Source: Microvirga lotononidis
GTDB taxonomy: Bacteria > Pseudomonadota > Alphaproteobacteria > Rhizobiales > Beijerinckiaceae
Reading direction: 5' to 3'
Assembly: GCF_034627025.1 (NCBI RefSeq)
Contig: NZ_CP141048.1
Coordinates: 682,001-746,000, forward strand
Length of the DNA: 64,000 nt
A model generated the notes under the pieces. It was given only the letters and a program-made list of their open reading frames with translations, was not told the origin of the DNA and searched no databases. The position numbers were made by a program, and so were the translations under genes. Shown piece by piece: positions 1 to 8,922 of this stretch (positions are counted from its first letter, which is position 1; every line of letters starts with the position of its first letter).

Positions 1-2118
1 GATCACATGAGAGCCGGATGCGTGGATGTCCTTGAGGTATTCCTTGTAACGGTCATTGCCGATGGACCCGAAACGCTCCTCGAGCATGACCTCGGCAAAG
101 CCGAGAATGGCGTTCAGGGGCGTCCGGATCTCATGGCTGATGGTGGCCAGGAGATCGGACTTCTGGGCGCTCGCCTCCTCGGCCGCGTGCTTGGCGCCGA
201 TCAGCTCGCCCTCTGTCCTCTTGAAGGACGTGATGTCGCGCAAAACCGCGCAGAAGCGCCGGTCCGGACCGTCGCCCAGGCGCCCCATGGTCATGAAGAG
301 CGGGATCGATCCGCCTTGGCGCTCCCGTCCGACAACCTCGCGCCCGTCGTTGAGCAGGCTTCTCATCCCGGGCGAGCGCAGGCTTTCGAGGTAATCGAGG
401 GCCACCATGTGGCTCTCCGGCGCCAGGAGAACCGTGATGGCATCGCCTGCCACCGCCTGCTCGTCGTAGCCGAACAGCGCTTCGGCCGAGCGGTTGAGCG
501 AGAGGATCCGGCCCGTCTCATTGAGCACGATCACGCCGTCCGTGGCCGTGTCGAGGATCGCTTCCAGCTCCTGGACGCGGTTGTCCGGCGGCTGTGCCGT
601 CTCCAGGCTCGTCGCCCTGCGGATGACCATCAGATCGGCCGGTTCGCCGGCCCATTCGGCCGAGGACGAGCGCACGGCGACGGCGATGGTCTCGTTGGCC
701 TGCGTGGTCAGCGCGAGGGCGGAATCCTCGCCCCCTGCTCCGCCGAGAGCCGGAGAGCCGCGGAACAGATGAACGAGACCGCCATCCAACCGGATTTGCT
801 CGACATCCTCGTACCCGGTCAGGTCCAGAAGGAACCGGTTGACGAAGAGGATGACTTCGCCACGATGAACCAGAATCCCGATCGGCAGCCGGTCGAGGAT
901 GCCAGGGTGATCCGACGGCACCATCGGCGGCGGCAGGGACGGTGCCCCGAGTTCTTCCCCGGTCTCCGGTTGCTCAGGCGAGGGCTTGTCCTCCTCCAGA
1001 CGCGCTCCAAGGGCCCGGGCGATTTCACGGAAGGCATTCCGCTCCGTGCTGGAGAGGCCGGATGCTTGAGGCTCCTTCGCGACGGGGCGGCTGCGCTCGG
1101 TCGGTTCCGGCTCGTTCGGCTTGGGGCCGGACAGCGCCGCGGCCACTTGGTCGCGCAAGTTCGAGAACCATGTTTCCTCGTCGGAAGGCGCGGAATCCGC
1201 AGGCTCCTCGCCCGGCATCTCCTCGGGCGGGCGGAACGGCAGGGTCTCGTCGTTGACTAGGCTTTGCGCAATCAGGTCGGCCGCCGCGTCCGGGATCGTC
1301 CGTTCCTGGACGGCATCCATGCGTAGGAGGCCGAAGCCCCGGAAACCGATGAGTTCCCGGTCCGGACCGAAGACCGGCATGCCGGCCCAATCGACCGGAA
1401 CCTGCAGCGAGGAATTGTCGATGCTCCAGAGGATCGTACGCCCGCTCCAGGTCTCGCGGCGGGCAAACAGGGCTGCGATGCTTTCGTGCGGATCCTCAAC
1501 GACGCTCCGCGATACCTCCTCCCAGGTTTGGCCGACGATATTGCCCGCCATGGTTCCCACAGCCAGGGGGAGATCATGTGATACATCGGTGAAACGAGTT
1601 GCCGCATCCGTGTGCCAGATGAAGCGAACCGGACCCGAACGCCGCTCCGGCAAAGGAGTGGCATCGCCTTCCACGGGCACTGGCAGCTCGATGCTCGGCG
1701 GTTCCGATGGCCGAACCACGCGAGGGGCGGTGGTCCCTTTCGGCACGGGTCCGGCGAAGGCCGTCACGAGAACGGTCTCGCCGGTCTCCAGCGACGCCAG
1801 GCGACAGAGGGTTGAGACCGGCAGCCAGGGGCGGGACGGATCGAGCCGCAGGCGCTCTTTCAGAGTGCCCTGCCGGGGTGCCAGCCCTCCCGCCAACGCC
1901 TTGATCCGATCGCGCGCCCGGAGGCCCGGGAGCATCCGGCCGTTTTCATCGGCGAGCGCATCCTTCAGCCTCTCGGCAGCGGGCGATGCCCAGAGGAGCC
2001 TCTCCCCGGCCCGATCCCAGACGAGCACACCCGCTCCCGGCTCGGCCAGAAGGCTCAAGCCCGGCTCCGTGGCAAGCTGCGAGATCAGCGGTTCGAATGG
2101 GTTGGGACCACCCGTCAT
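1..2118 (-). CDS. PAS sensor histidine kinase, PdhS/DivJ/PleC-like (3' end cut by window)
   Basis: The reverse strand reads continuously from an ATG at 2118 to the window edge (706 codons, C-terminus missing). The frame holds a PAS-like segment near residue 30, a second PAS near 416 (LVHRGEVILFVNRF), a third near 520-635 (DGVIVLNETGRILSLNRSAE), then a HisKA dimerisation box, SHEIRTPLNAILGFAEVM, with the phospho-acceptor His at about residue 662. The run after it (ERFGSIGNDRYKEYLKDIHA) is, from memory, typical of the PdhS/DivJ/PleC kinases that act on DivK in alphaproteobacteria. The ATPase domain lies outside the window, and no membrane segment was seen. It is divergent from the phasins. Exact assignment among PdhS paralogues is inference. 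Confidence 0.85.
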   Translation of the reverse strand, partial: MTGGPNPFEPLISQLATEPGLSLLAEPGAGVLVWDRAGERLLWASPAAERLKDALADENGRMLPGLRARDRIKALAGGLAPRQGTLKERLRLDPSRPWLPVSTLCRLASLETGETVLVTAFAGPVPKGTTAPRVVRPSEPPSIELPVPVEGDATPLPERRSGPVRFIWHTDAATRFTDVSHDLPLAVGTMAGNIVGQTWEEVSRSVVEDPHESIAALFARRETWSGRTILWSIDNSSLQVPVDWAGMPVFGPDRELIGFRGFGLLRMDAVQERTIPDAAADLIAQSLVNDETLPFRPPEEMPGEEPADSAPSDEETWFSNLRDQVAAALSGPKPNEPEPTERSRPVAKEPQASGLSSTERNAFREIARALGARLEEDKPSPEQPETGEELGAPSLPPPMVPSDHPGILDRLPIGILVHRGEVILFVNRFLLDLTGYEDVEQIRLDGGLVHLFRGSPALGGAGGEDSALALTTQANETIAVAVRSSSAEWAGEPADLMVIRRATSLETAQPPDNRVQELEAILDTATDGVIVLNETGRILSLNRSAEALFGYDEQAVAGDAITVLLAPESHMVALDYLESLRSPGMRSLLNDGREVVGRERQGGSIPLFMTMGRLGDGPDRRFCAVLRDITSFKRTEGELIGAKHAAEEASAQKSDLLATISHEIRTPLNAILGFAEVMLEERFGSIGNDRYKEYLKDIHASGSHVI

Positions 2119-2261
2119 CAACGGCCTTTGCGGTAAAAGATCTGAGAGTCACTCAAGAAGAGCTTCTAGACTAATATCGACTGCCAAGCATGCAAGGCAG
2201 GACTCTTGAATCCTTTTACTTTCAGGTAACCTTAATAGGGCGAAGCAGGAGGGAGTTGATT

Positions 2262-2294
2262 TTGCATCGCACAATGTGATATTGCACTGCACAA
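2262..2294. promoter_or_regulatory. Two TTGCA-type direct repeats upstream of phasin (candidate PhaR sites)
   Basis: TTGCATCGCACAA (2262-2274) and TTGCACTGCACAA (2282-2294) match at 11 of 13 positions and are spaced exactly 20 bp apart. They lie 25-57 bp before the phasin ATG. PhaR repressors of PHB-accumulating bacteria bind TGC/GCA-rich sites upstream of phasin genes, so these are plausible operators. The link to PhaR is inference. Confidence 0.45.
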
Positions 2295-2318
2295 ATACCG
2301 AACGACAAGGAGCATCCC

Positions 2319-2699
2319 ATGGCCACGAATCCGACCCAAAATTACGAAGTTCCCCCGGAAATGCGCGACTTCGCCGAGAAGAGCGTCGAGCAGGCCCGCA
2401 AGGCCATCGACGGTTTCATGAGCGCCGCCCAGAAGACGGCCGATACCTTCGAAGGATCGGCGAACACCGTTCAGGCCAGCGCCAAGGATGCAGCACGCAA
2501 GACCTTCGCCTATACCGAGCAGAACCTCTCCGCCGCCTTCGACCTCGCGCAGAGAATGGTGCGCGCCAAGGACATGCAGGAAGCCATGCAGATCCAGGCC
2601 GAGTTCGTCCGCACGCAGTTCGAGGCGATGCAGACCCAGATGAAGGAATTCGGCTCCCTGGCTCAGTCGGCCATGAAGCAGCCGGGCTCCAAGAAGTAA
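2319..2699 (+). CDS. Phasin family protein
   Basis: A 126-residue, helix-rich, alanine/glutamine-rich protein without signal peptide or membrane segment, with the amphipathic pattern of phasins (FAEKSVEQARKAIDGFMSAA; QAEFVRTQFEAMQTQ). Phasins coat polyhydroxyalkanoate granules in the cytoplasm and control their size. The ATG has an AAGGAG ribosome-binding site at 2307-2312. A second phasin follows 35 bp later on the same strand, so the two are probably co-transcribed, ending at the hairpin at 3262-3289. The pair indicates a PHB-storing organism. Confidence 0.85.
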   Translation: MATNPTQNYEVPPEMRDFAEKSVEQARKAIDGFMSAAQKTADTFEGSANTVQASAKDAARKTFAYTEQNLSAAFDLAQRMVRAKDMQEAMQIQAEFVRTQFEAMQTQMKEFGSLAQSAMKQPGSKK

Positions 2700-2734
2700 T
2701 CTCCTTCTCCCTTAAACCTTGCGAGGACCTCACG

Positions 2735-3229
2735 ATGGCGGAAGTGAAGAAGCCCAAAGCCAAGACGACAGCAAAGACAGCGCAGAAGGCCACCGATCTG
2801 GTCGAGATGGCAGCCATTCCGGCCGCCGAGACGATCGAGGCCGTGGCGGAAGCGAAGCCCGCTCTGCTGCCTGCGACGATCGCTGCGCCCGCCGAGGCCG
2901 GTGCCATCTTCTCGACCGCCAAGAAGCAGGGTGACGTCTTCCGCAAGGCCATGAGCGAGGCCGTGGCGGCATCCGCCAAGGGTGCCCTGGAAGTAAACGA
3001 CAAGATCATCGACGCCATGAACACGCAGCGCCATGCCGCTCTGGACCTGTGGCGCTCGGCGATCAGCCCCTCCCCGCTTCCGGAGGCGTTCAAGGCGCAG
3101 AGCCAGGCCACGCGCCAGGCCTATGAGACCGCCTCGGCACAATGGAAGGACATCGCCGAGACGACGGCGCTCTGGTTCACCAAGAGCCTGGAGCCCCTGC
3201 AATCGGCCCTGCACCGCTCCGGGCGCTGA
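2735..3229 (+). CDS. Phasin family protein, second copy
   Basis: A 164-residue protein with a Lys/Ala-rich, probably disordered first 60 residues, then a phasin-type helical region (about 65-160) containing AMSEAVAASAKGALEVNDKI and AYETASAQWKDIAETTALWF. It differs from the preceding phasin in its long basic N-terminus, which could bind DNA or the granule surface (inference). The ATG at 2735 follows GAGGAC. An upstream in-frame extension exists but overlaps the first phasin gene and has no matching N-terminus, so the internal ATG was chosen. Confidence 0.8.
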   Translation: MAEVKKPKAKTTAKTAQKATDLVEMAAIPAAETIEAVAEAKPALLPATIAAPAEAGAIFSTAKKQGDVFRKAMSEAVAASAKGALEVNDKIIDAMNTQRHAALDLWRSAISPSPLPEAFKAQSQATRQAYETASAQWKDIAETTALWFTKSLEPLQSALHRSGR

Positions 3230-3261
3230 ACAAGCTATCCAGCGACGAACCTTTCGGTTAA

Positions 3262-3289
3262 GGCTCGGCCCATCCAGGCCGGGCCTTTT
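3262..3289 (+). terminator. Rho-independent terminator after the phasin pair
   Basis: GGCTCGGCC (3262-3270), a 6-nt loop and GGCCGGGCC (3277-3285) form a 9-bp stem with one G-U pair, followed by TTTT. It ends 2 bp before the next ATG, so the NUDIX gene would need a promoter inside the phasin 3' region or read-through. Confidence 0.7.
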
Positions 3290-3291
3290 CC

Positions 3292-3726
3292 ATGTTCCCC
3301 AAACCCGTTCCCGCCGTCATCGCCGTCGTCATCCGCGACGACCGGACCTTGCTCGTCCGCCGGGCCAACCCACCCGATGCGGGCCTTTGGGGCTTTCCCG
3401 GCGGGAAGATCGAGTTAGGCGAGACGGTCTCGGACGCCGCGACCCGGGAGCTTCTGGAGGAGACCGGGATCGAGGCTGAAGCCCGGGACGTCATCACCAC
3501 CCTCGATGTTCTCGTGCGGGATCCATCCGGCGCGGTGGAGCAGCACTACATCCTGATCGCCGTGCAATGCCGGTGGATCGCGGGCGAGCCCGTCGCCGGC
3601 GACGATGCCCTGGAAGCACGCTGGTTCGACCTTGCTGATCTCGACCCGGAACGCCTGGCCATGAGCGCGGACGTGGATGTGATTGCCCGACGGGCTCACG
3701 CGGCTTCGAATCCCGGCCGGCCCTGA
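3292..3726 (+). CDS. NUDIX hydrolase
   Basis: 144 residues. The Nudix box runs from about residue 38 (GGKIELGETVSDAAT, then RELLEETGI) and fits Gx5Ex7REUxEExGU, with all metal-binding glutamates present. Such enzymes cleave nucleoside diphosphates linked to another moiety. The length and N-terminal strand pattern resemble small MutT/NudG-type or ADP-ribose-type proteins, but the substrate cannot be read from sequence. The gene begins immediately after the phasin terminator, and its transcript may end in the hairpin at 3747-3773. Confidence 0.85.
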   Translation: MFPKPVPAVIAVVIRDDRTLLVRRANPPDAGLWGFPGGKIELGETVSDAATRELLEETGIEAEARDVITTLDVLVRDPSGAVEQHYILIAVQCRWIAGEPVAGDDALEARWFDLADLDPERLAMSADVDVIARRAHAASNPGRP

Positions 3727-3746
3727 CGACGAGGCAACGACAAAAA

Positions 3747-3773
3747 GGCCCCGCCTTGAAAAAAGGCGAGGCC
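3747..3773. terminator. Possible terminator after the NUDIX gene
   Basis: GGCCCCGCCTT and AAGGCGAGGCC form an 11-bp stem with one mismatch. The + strand has no good U tract, while the complementary strand has a T5 run beyond the stem, so direction is uncertain. Confidence 0.4.
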
Positions 3774-4021
3774 AAGTTCTGTCTCTTGCTTTGAGGCCTC
3801 ACGGCCAAACTTCACGCTGCGATCTGCGCACAATCAGCCTTTGACCTCAAGCTGAACGCAGCCGCCATGGTTGATGAAAAGTAAACATTCATAAACCGTC
3901 AATCATGTTTCGACTGATTACATCGAAGCATATTGCAACAATCTCTCGCCACCCCTTATTAGACCCGTGACAGGCAATAAATGCCTATCCGATCTTTTGT
4001 TGCTAAGCACGGAATACAGTT

Positions 4022-4729
4022 ATGCGTCACTCTGCTCTTGGACTTCTCGCGGCCACTGCGGCTCTCGCCATCGCGGCTTCGACGGCTCACGCGGCTGACC
4101 TGCCGAGCCGCTATTCTCCTGCTCCAGCCTACAATGCGCTTCCGATCTTCACCTGGACGGGCTTCTATGCCGGTCTGAACGCCGGCTACGGCTGGAACGT
4201 CGGGGACAGTCGCTACTACGATCCGGCCTTCGGCACGGTTCGGGGCAGCCGCGGCGGCGGCTTCGTGGGCGGCGCCCAGGCCGGCTACAATTACCAGTTC
4301 GGCATGTTCGTGGCCGGCGTCGAGACCGACCTTCAGTATGCCGCCGTCGGCAACAAGGGCGCGTCCTACGGCACCACGTATTATGACGGCGACTCCGACG
4401 GCTTCTTCGGCACGATCCGGGCCCGCGCCGGCGTCGCCTTCGACCGCGCCTTCATCTACGGCACGGGCGGCTTCGCCTATGGCGATATCGGCGGCAACCG
4501 CGGCTACGATCCGGTGCTCGGCCATCACACCGGCGACGAGACCAACTGGGGCTGGACCCTGGGCGGCGGTGTGGAATACGCCCTCACCAACAACTTCACC
4601 GCCAAGGTCGAAGGCCTCTATGTCGATCTCGACACCAAGGACAACTACGTGCTCGGCGGCCGCGTGAACGTGAACCGCGACGCGGAATTCGGCGTCATCC
4701 GCGCAGGCCTGAACTACAAGTTCAACTGA
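4022..4729 (+). CDS. Outer-membrane beta-barrel protein, Omp25/Omp31-like
   Basis: 235 residues starting with a Sec signal peptide (about 1-24, ending STAHA|ADLP). The mature protein begins with the characteristic FTWTGFYAGLNAGYGW motif and has alternating Gly/aromatic strands ending in a terminal aromatic strand (FGVIRAGLNYKFN), as in the eight-stranded OMP_b-brl family of Brucella and rhizobia. These proteins are structural porin-like components of the outer membrane. It is monocistronic, with a long AT-rich leader upstream and a strong terminator at 4755-4780. Confidence 0.9.
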   Translation: MRHSALGLLAATAALAIAASTAHAADLPSRYSPAPAYNALPIFTWTGFYAGLNAGYGWNVGDSRYYDPAFGTVRGSRGGGFVGGAQAGYNYQFGMFVAGVETDLQYAAVGNKGASYGTTYYDGDSDGFFGTIRARAGVAFDRAFIYGTGGFAYGDIGGNRGYDPVLGHHTGDETNWGWTLGGGVEYALTNNFTAKVEGLYVDLDTKDNYVLGGRVNVNRDAEFGVIRAGLNYKFN

Positions 4730-4754
4730 TCACGCCGCACCCTCGACAATGCAG

Positions 4755-4784
4755 AAGGCCCGGTAACCTCACCGGGCCTTTTCG
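4755..4784 (+). terminator. Terminator after the Omp25/31-like gene
   Basis: AAGGCCCGGT (4755-4764), a 6-nt loop and ACCGGGCCTT (4771-4780) form a perfect 10-bp stem that runs into a short T tract. Confidence 0.8.
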
Positions 4785-4809
4785 CGTGATCGCACCAGCC
4801 AAAACGTGG

Positions 4810-5037
4810 TCAGGGATCGTTGACGCCTTTGGGCACCACGAACGCACCCTTGACGGCTTCGCTCCGCTTGAGATCCAGCAGGCGCCGCGCGGCGATGCCG
4901 CCGGGCTCGGACGAATAGAGTCTGTTGTTGAGCACCTCGATCTGCCAGCGCTGCAATTCGAGCAGGGCCTGCAATCCCCTGATCCGAGCCTGGAGATCGA
5001 GAGCATCCTTCAAAGGGTCTGGTCCGCCGGTCGTCAT
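4810..5037 (-). CDS. Small hypothetical protein
   Basis: 75 residues beginning MTTGGPDPLKDALDL. There is an amphipathic central helix (LQARIRGLQALLELQRWQIEVL) and a charged C-terminus. The ATG at 5037 is preceded by GGGATGG. A longer start at 5070 has no ribosome-binding site. I do not recognise the family. Composition on this strand is protein-like, whereas the opposite-strand frame over the same bases is not. It is convergent with the Omp gene and separated from it by that gene's terminator. Confidence 0.55.
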   Translation of the reverse strand: MTTGGPDPLKDALDLQARIRGLQALLELQRWQIEVLNNRLYSSEPGGIAARRLLDLKRSEAVKGAFVVPKGVNDP

Positions 5038-5270
5038 AGGACCATCCCTGACAATCTTGGGATGAATCATGTCTGAACGCGCAATGTTGGGAGGCTGAAC
5101 AAGAATTCGTTACCGACGGCCTGAGACATCGTCCGAAAGGCCCTTGAGCAAGGAAGCTCAAGCTGGACAATATTACGCCAGAAATATGCTGCCTTCCCCT
5201 GTCCAGATTGTCGCGCAGGAACCGGGAAGAGATCAGGTGGTTGCACCTGCACAGCTTGATGGAGATTGTC

Positions 5271-5444
5271 ATGCCCGAGCCACGCCACGAAACGGAAGCC
5301 GAGAAGATCCTCGCGACATTGACCGCCGCGATGTCGGATGAGGATGCCCTGATGCGGAGCCGCCATCTCCTGGCTGAAGCCTTGGAGCAGGCGGAGCAAC
5401 GCGGGCGCCGGATTTCCGGGCACCAGAAGGAGTCGAGCGGCTAG
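5271..5444 (+). CDS. Small hypothetical protein, helical
   Basis: 57 residues starting MPEPRHETEAEKILA, predicted almost entirely helical and rich in Glu/Ala/Arg. The ATG at 5271 has GGAG at 5262-5265. Longer in-frame starts (5208, 5259) lack a better site. No family recognised. It could be a chance frame. Confidence 0.35.
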   Translation: MPEPRHETEAEKILATLTAAMSDEDALMRSRHLLAEALEQAEQRGRRISGHQKESSG

Positions 5445-5714
5445 TGCATCGCCCCTAAGCAGCCGCCGGTTTGGCGGCAGAAGCTGCGCCCCGAACAAGG
5501 ATGAGCGCAACGTTCACGCAAGCGAAAAAGCCAAGCTTCTTCAGACATCTCTAACGATGGGTATGTGACATTTATCAATGATGGTCCGGCCCTTCCCTGC
5601 GACATCGACGGCGAGGAACGGCCCCTCGCGAGGGACGTTCCTTCCTCGTGTGTGACAGGACACAGCGGGACGTTCTCGGATGTGGTGACGTCCGAGCGTT
5701 GGGAGAACCGATCA

Positions 5715-6023
5715 ATGCGCTCTACTTTGCTTGCGACCATGCTCGGCACCCTGGGTGCCGTCGCAGCCGGCTCTGCAGCTCTGGCGGCCGACACGCGCAT
5801 TGCCTCCATGCCTTTCAGTGAGTGTCTCTCGATCATCAACGAAGCCGCACAGGACGTGGGCGAGGAACCGGTCAAGCTCGTCAGCACGGACGATACGGTG
5901 ACGGTTCGGATCAACGCCTCCGACGGCTTCGTCACGGTGTCCTGCGACCGCAGCGCCAGCAAGATGACTTTGACCAAGAGCCCGGTTCCCGAAGCGGCCG
6001 GCCTGACGGCTGCCGCCCATTGA
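5715..6023 (+). CDS. Secreted hypothetical protein
   Basis: 102 residues with a clear signal peptide (about 1-25, cleavage after ALA|ADT). The mature domain has two cysteines (SECLSI and VSCDRS) that could form a periplasmic disulphide. The ATG at 5715 follows TTGGGAGA, and the longer in-frame extension upstream lacks a ribosome-binding site. Family not recognised. Periplasmic location is inferred from the signal sequence. Confidence 0.7.
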   Translation: MRSTLLATMLGTLGAVAAGSAALAADTRIASMPFSECLSIINEAAQDVGEEPVKLVSTDDTVTVRINASDGFVTVSCDRSASKMTLTKSPVPEAAGLTAAAH

Positions 6024-6109
6024 CCGGAACGGGGCCAGATCCCCTCCAATGAAAACGGCGGGCCCGAGGCTCGCCGTTCGTGCGTCTGAAGGCCGGCAGG
6101 ACGCCTCCC

Positions 6110-7309
6110 CTATTTTTTCCTGTTGTAGACGTCGAGGGAGACGGCTGCGAGCAGGACGAGGCCCTTGATGACCTGCTGGTAGTCGATGCCGATGCCGAGG
6201 ATCGACATGCCGTTGTTCATCACGCCCATCACGAAGGCGCCGATGACGGCTCCCGTCACCTTGCCGACGCCGCCGGTGGCCGAGGCTCCGCCGATGAACA
6301 CGGCCGCGATCACGTCGAGTTCGAAGCCGAGGCCCGCCTTCGGCGTCGCCGTGTTGAGGCGGGCGGCGAAGATGAGCCCGGCAAGTCCCGCCAACACGCC
6401 CATGTTGACGAAGGTGAGGAAGGTCAGGCGTTCTGTCTTGATGCCCGACAGCTTGGCCGCCTTCTCGTTGCCGCCGAGCGCGTAGATGCGGCGGCCGATC
6501 GTGGTCCGGTTGGTCACGAAGGCGTAGAGCGCGATCAGAACCGCCATGATGACCAGGACGTTCGGCAGGCCGCGATAGGTCGCCATCAGGTAGCAGAATG
6601 CGACGACGAGAATGGCCAGCAGGGCGTTCTTGAACAGGAACAGGCCGAAGGGCGCGGTCTCGACCGCGTGCTTGAGCTGATTAGCGCGGCTGCGGAAGCT
6701 GAAATAGATGATGGCGGCCACGCTGGCGGCGCCGAGGAACAACGCGGTGTAGTTGAAGCCCTCTCCGCCGAAGACGTCCGGGATGAAGCCGGAGCTCAGG
6801 CGCTGGAAACCGACCGGAAACGGTCCGACCGACATGCCTCCGAGCAGCGCCAGGGTCAGGCCCTTGAAGACGAGCATGCCGGCGAGCGTGACGATGAAGG
6901 ACGGCACCTTGAAATAGGCCACCCAGTACCCCTGCGCCGCACCGATCATGCCGCCCACGATCAGGCACGCGATGGTGGTCGTCACCGGATCGAAGCCCCA
7001 GCGCACCATCATCATGGCCGCGAGCCCGCCGACGAAGCCGACAATGGAGCCGACCGAGAGGTCGATATGGCCCGCCACGATGACGAGGAGCATGCCCAGC
7101 GCCATGATGACGATGTAGCTGTTCTGGAGCACCAGGTTGGTCAGGTTGAGCGGCCGCAGCAGCGTTCCGTCCGTCACCACCTGGAAGAACAGCATGATGA
7201 CCAGCAGCGACAGCAGCATGCCGTAGTCGCGGAAATGGGTTTTGACGAACTCCGTCCACGACGTCTTTTGCTGGGGAACCTGAATCTCGTCAGCGGTTCT
7301 CGTGTCCAT
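6110..7309 (-). CDS. gguB: Multiple-monosaccharide ABC transporter permease (GguB/MmsB)
   Basis: 399 residues with about ten hydrophobic segments and the RbsC-family permease signature GHIDLSVGSIVGFVGGL near residue 81. It is the membrane channel of the ChvE-GguAB system, which imports arabinose, galactose, glucose and related aldoses in rhizobia and agrobacteria. The ATG at 7309 is one base after the gguA stop (TGAgATG), indicating translational coupling. The upstream 20-codon extension lies inside gguA and was rejected. It is the last gene of the chvE-gguA-gguB operon. Confidence 0.93.
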   Translation of the reverse strand: MDTRTADEIQVPQQKTSWTEFVKTHFRDYGMLLSLLVIMLFFQVVTDGTLLRPLNLTNLVLQNSYIVIMALGMLLVIVAGHIDLSVGSIVGFVGGLAAMMMVRWGFDPVTTTIACLIVGGMIGAAQGYWVAYFKVPSFIVTLAGMLVFKGLTLALLGGMSVGPFPVGFQRLSSGFIPDVFGGEGFNYTALFLGAASVAAIIYFSFRSRANQLKHAVETAPFGLFLFKNALLAILVVAFCYLMATYRGLPNVLVIMAVLIALYAFVTNRTTIGRRIYALGGNEKAAKLSGIKTERLTFLTFVNMGVLAGLAGLIFAARLNTATPKAGLGFELDVIAAVFIGGASATGGVGKVTGAVIGAFVMGVMNNGMSILGIGIDYQQVIKGLVLLAAVSLDVYNRKK

Positions 7310-7310
7310 C

Positions 7311-8840
7311 TCAGCGTCTCCCCGACTTAACGATGGCGTGCATGATCTTTTCCTGTGATGCCTCGGCAATATCGAGTTCGGCGATCAGGGAGCCTTCGTT
7401 CATGACGTATATCCGGTCGCACATGCCGAGCAGTTCCGGCATCTCGGATGATATCATGAGGACGCCCTTGCCGGCATCGGCCAACCTGTTGATGATCGTA
7501 TAGATTTCGTACTTCGCCCCGACATCGATGCCGCGGGTCGGCTCGTCCAGGATCAGGATCTCCGGATCCGAGAAGAGCCATTTGCTCAGGACCACCTTCT
7601 GCTGGTTGCCGCCCGAGAGGTTCACCGTTTCCTGGAAGACGTTGGAAGAGCGGATCCGCATCTTGGCGCGGTAGTCGTTGGCGACCGCCAGCTCCTTGAT
7701 GTCGTCGATGACGAAGGTCTTCGAGACGCCCTCGAGATGGGCGAGGGTCACGTTCTTGCGAATGTCCTCGGCCAGGACGAGGCCATAGGTCTTCCGGTCC
7801 TCGGTGGCGTAAGCGATCCCGTTGGAGACGGCCTTCTCCACCGTGCTCACGTCGATCTCCTTGCCGCGCAGGGTCACGCGGCCGGAGATGTTCTGGCCGT
7901 AGCTGCGGCCGAACAGGCTCATGGCGAACTCGGTCCGCCCTGCCCCCATCAGCCCGGCGATGCCGACGATCTCACCGCGCCGGATATGCAGGTTGACATT
8001 TTTGACCACCTGCACCTGGCTGTGGAGCGGGTGATAGGCCGACCAGTTCTCGACCTGGAAAATGGTCTCGCCGATCTTCGGCTCACGCTTGGGATAGCGG
8101 TCCTCCATGGTGCGGCCCACCATGCCGCGGATGATGCGGTCCTCGCTCACGGTCTCGGCCCGGCAATCGAGCGTCTCGACCGTGCCGCCATCGCGCAGGA
8201 CGGTGATGGAATCGGCGACCTTCGAGATTTCGTTCAGCTTGTGCGAGATCAGGATCGAGGAAATGCCCTGCTCCTTGAACCGGAGCAGCAGGTTCAGAAG
8301 GGCGTCGCTGTCCTTCTCGTTCAGGCTCGCGGTCGGCTCGTCCAGGATGAGGAGCTTCACCTTCTTCGAGAGCGCCTTGGCAATCTCCACGAGCTGCTGC
8401 TTGCCGACGCCGAGATTGGTGATCAGCTCGTCGGGCGATTCCTTGAGGCCGACGAGCTTGAGAAGCTCCTTCGTCTTCGCGAACGCGACGGACCAGTCGA
8501 TGATTCCGAATTGGGCCTGCTCGTTGCCGAGGAAGATGTTCTCGGCAATCGACAGAAGCGGAACGAGCGCCAGTTCCTGATGGATGATGATGATGCCGAG
8601 CTTCTCGCTGTCGGCAATGCCCGAGAAGCGCCGCTCCTGGCCCTCGTAAACGATCTCGCCGGAATAGGAACCATGCGGATAGACGCCGCTCAGGACCTTC
8701 ATCAGCGTGGACTTGCCGGCGCCGTTCTCGCCCACGAGGGCGTGGATCTCGCCGGCCTTGACCGTGATGTTGACGTTGTCCAGCGCCTTCACGCCCGGGA
8801 AAGTCTTGGTGATCCCGCGCATCTCAAGGATCGCATTCAT
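7311..8840 (-). CDS. gguA: Multiple-monosaccharide ABC transporter ATPase (GguA/MmsA)
   Basis: 509 residues with two fused ABC ATPase domains. The first has Walker [10 protein letters not shown] near residue 38 and Walker [11 protein letters not shown]. The second is of the usual degenerate sugar-transporter type (GLMGAGRTE), with signature [10 protein letters not shown] and Walker [11 protein letters not shown]. It powers ChvE-dependent sugar import at the inner membrane. It follows chvE after 82 bp containing a perfect hairpin, and is coupled to gguB. Confidence 0.95.
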   Translation of the reverse strand: MNAILEMRGITKTFPGVKALDNVNITVKAGEIHALVGENGAGKSTLMKVLSGVYPHGSYSGEIVYEGQERRFSGIADSEKLGIIIIHQELALVPLLSIAENIFLGNEQAQFGIIDWSVAFAKTKELLKLVGLKESPDELITNLGVGKQQLVEIAKALSKKVKLLILDEPTASLNEKDSDALLNLLLRFKEQGISSILISHKLNEISKVADSITVLRDGGTVETLDCRAETVSEDRIIRGMVGRTMEDRYPKREPKIGETIFQVENWSAYHPLHSQVQVVKNVNLHIRRGEIVGIAGLMGAGRTEFAMSLFGRSYGQNISGRVTLRGKEIDVSTVEKAVSNGIAYATEDRKTYGLVLAEDIRKNVTLAHLEGVSKTFVIDDIKELAVANDYRAKMRIRSSNVFQETVNLSGGNQQKVVLSKWLFSDPEILILDEPTRGIDVGAKYEIYTIINRLADAGKGVLMISSEMPELLGMCDRIYVMNEGSLIAELDIAEASQEKIMHAIVKSGRR

Positions 8841-8879
8841 CGCATGACCTCAGGCAAGGAGCCTTCCAGAAATGAGCAA

Positions 8880-8905
8880 GGACCCTGCGCGGGTGCGCAG
8901 GGTCC
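8880..8905 (-). promoter_or_regulatory. Intercistronic hairpin between chvE and gguA
   Basis: GGACCCTGCGC (8880-8890), loop GGGT and GCGCAGGGTCC (8895-8905) form a perfect 11-bp stem without a U tract. A structure at this place would stabilise the upstream binding-protein mRNA or attenuate the transporter genes, giving the usual excess of binding protein (inference). Confidence 0.6.
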
Positions 8906-8922
8906 ATCTTTGAGACGGTCGA

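Noticed and set aside
7..1260. 417-codon open frame on the + strand
   Set aside because: It is the antisense of the PAS/HisKA kinase, whose reverse-strand frame contains clear PAS and H-box motifs. The + frame product is Arg/Gly/Ala-rich without motifs.
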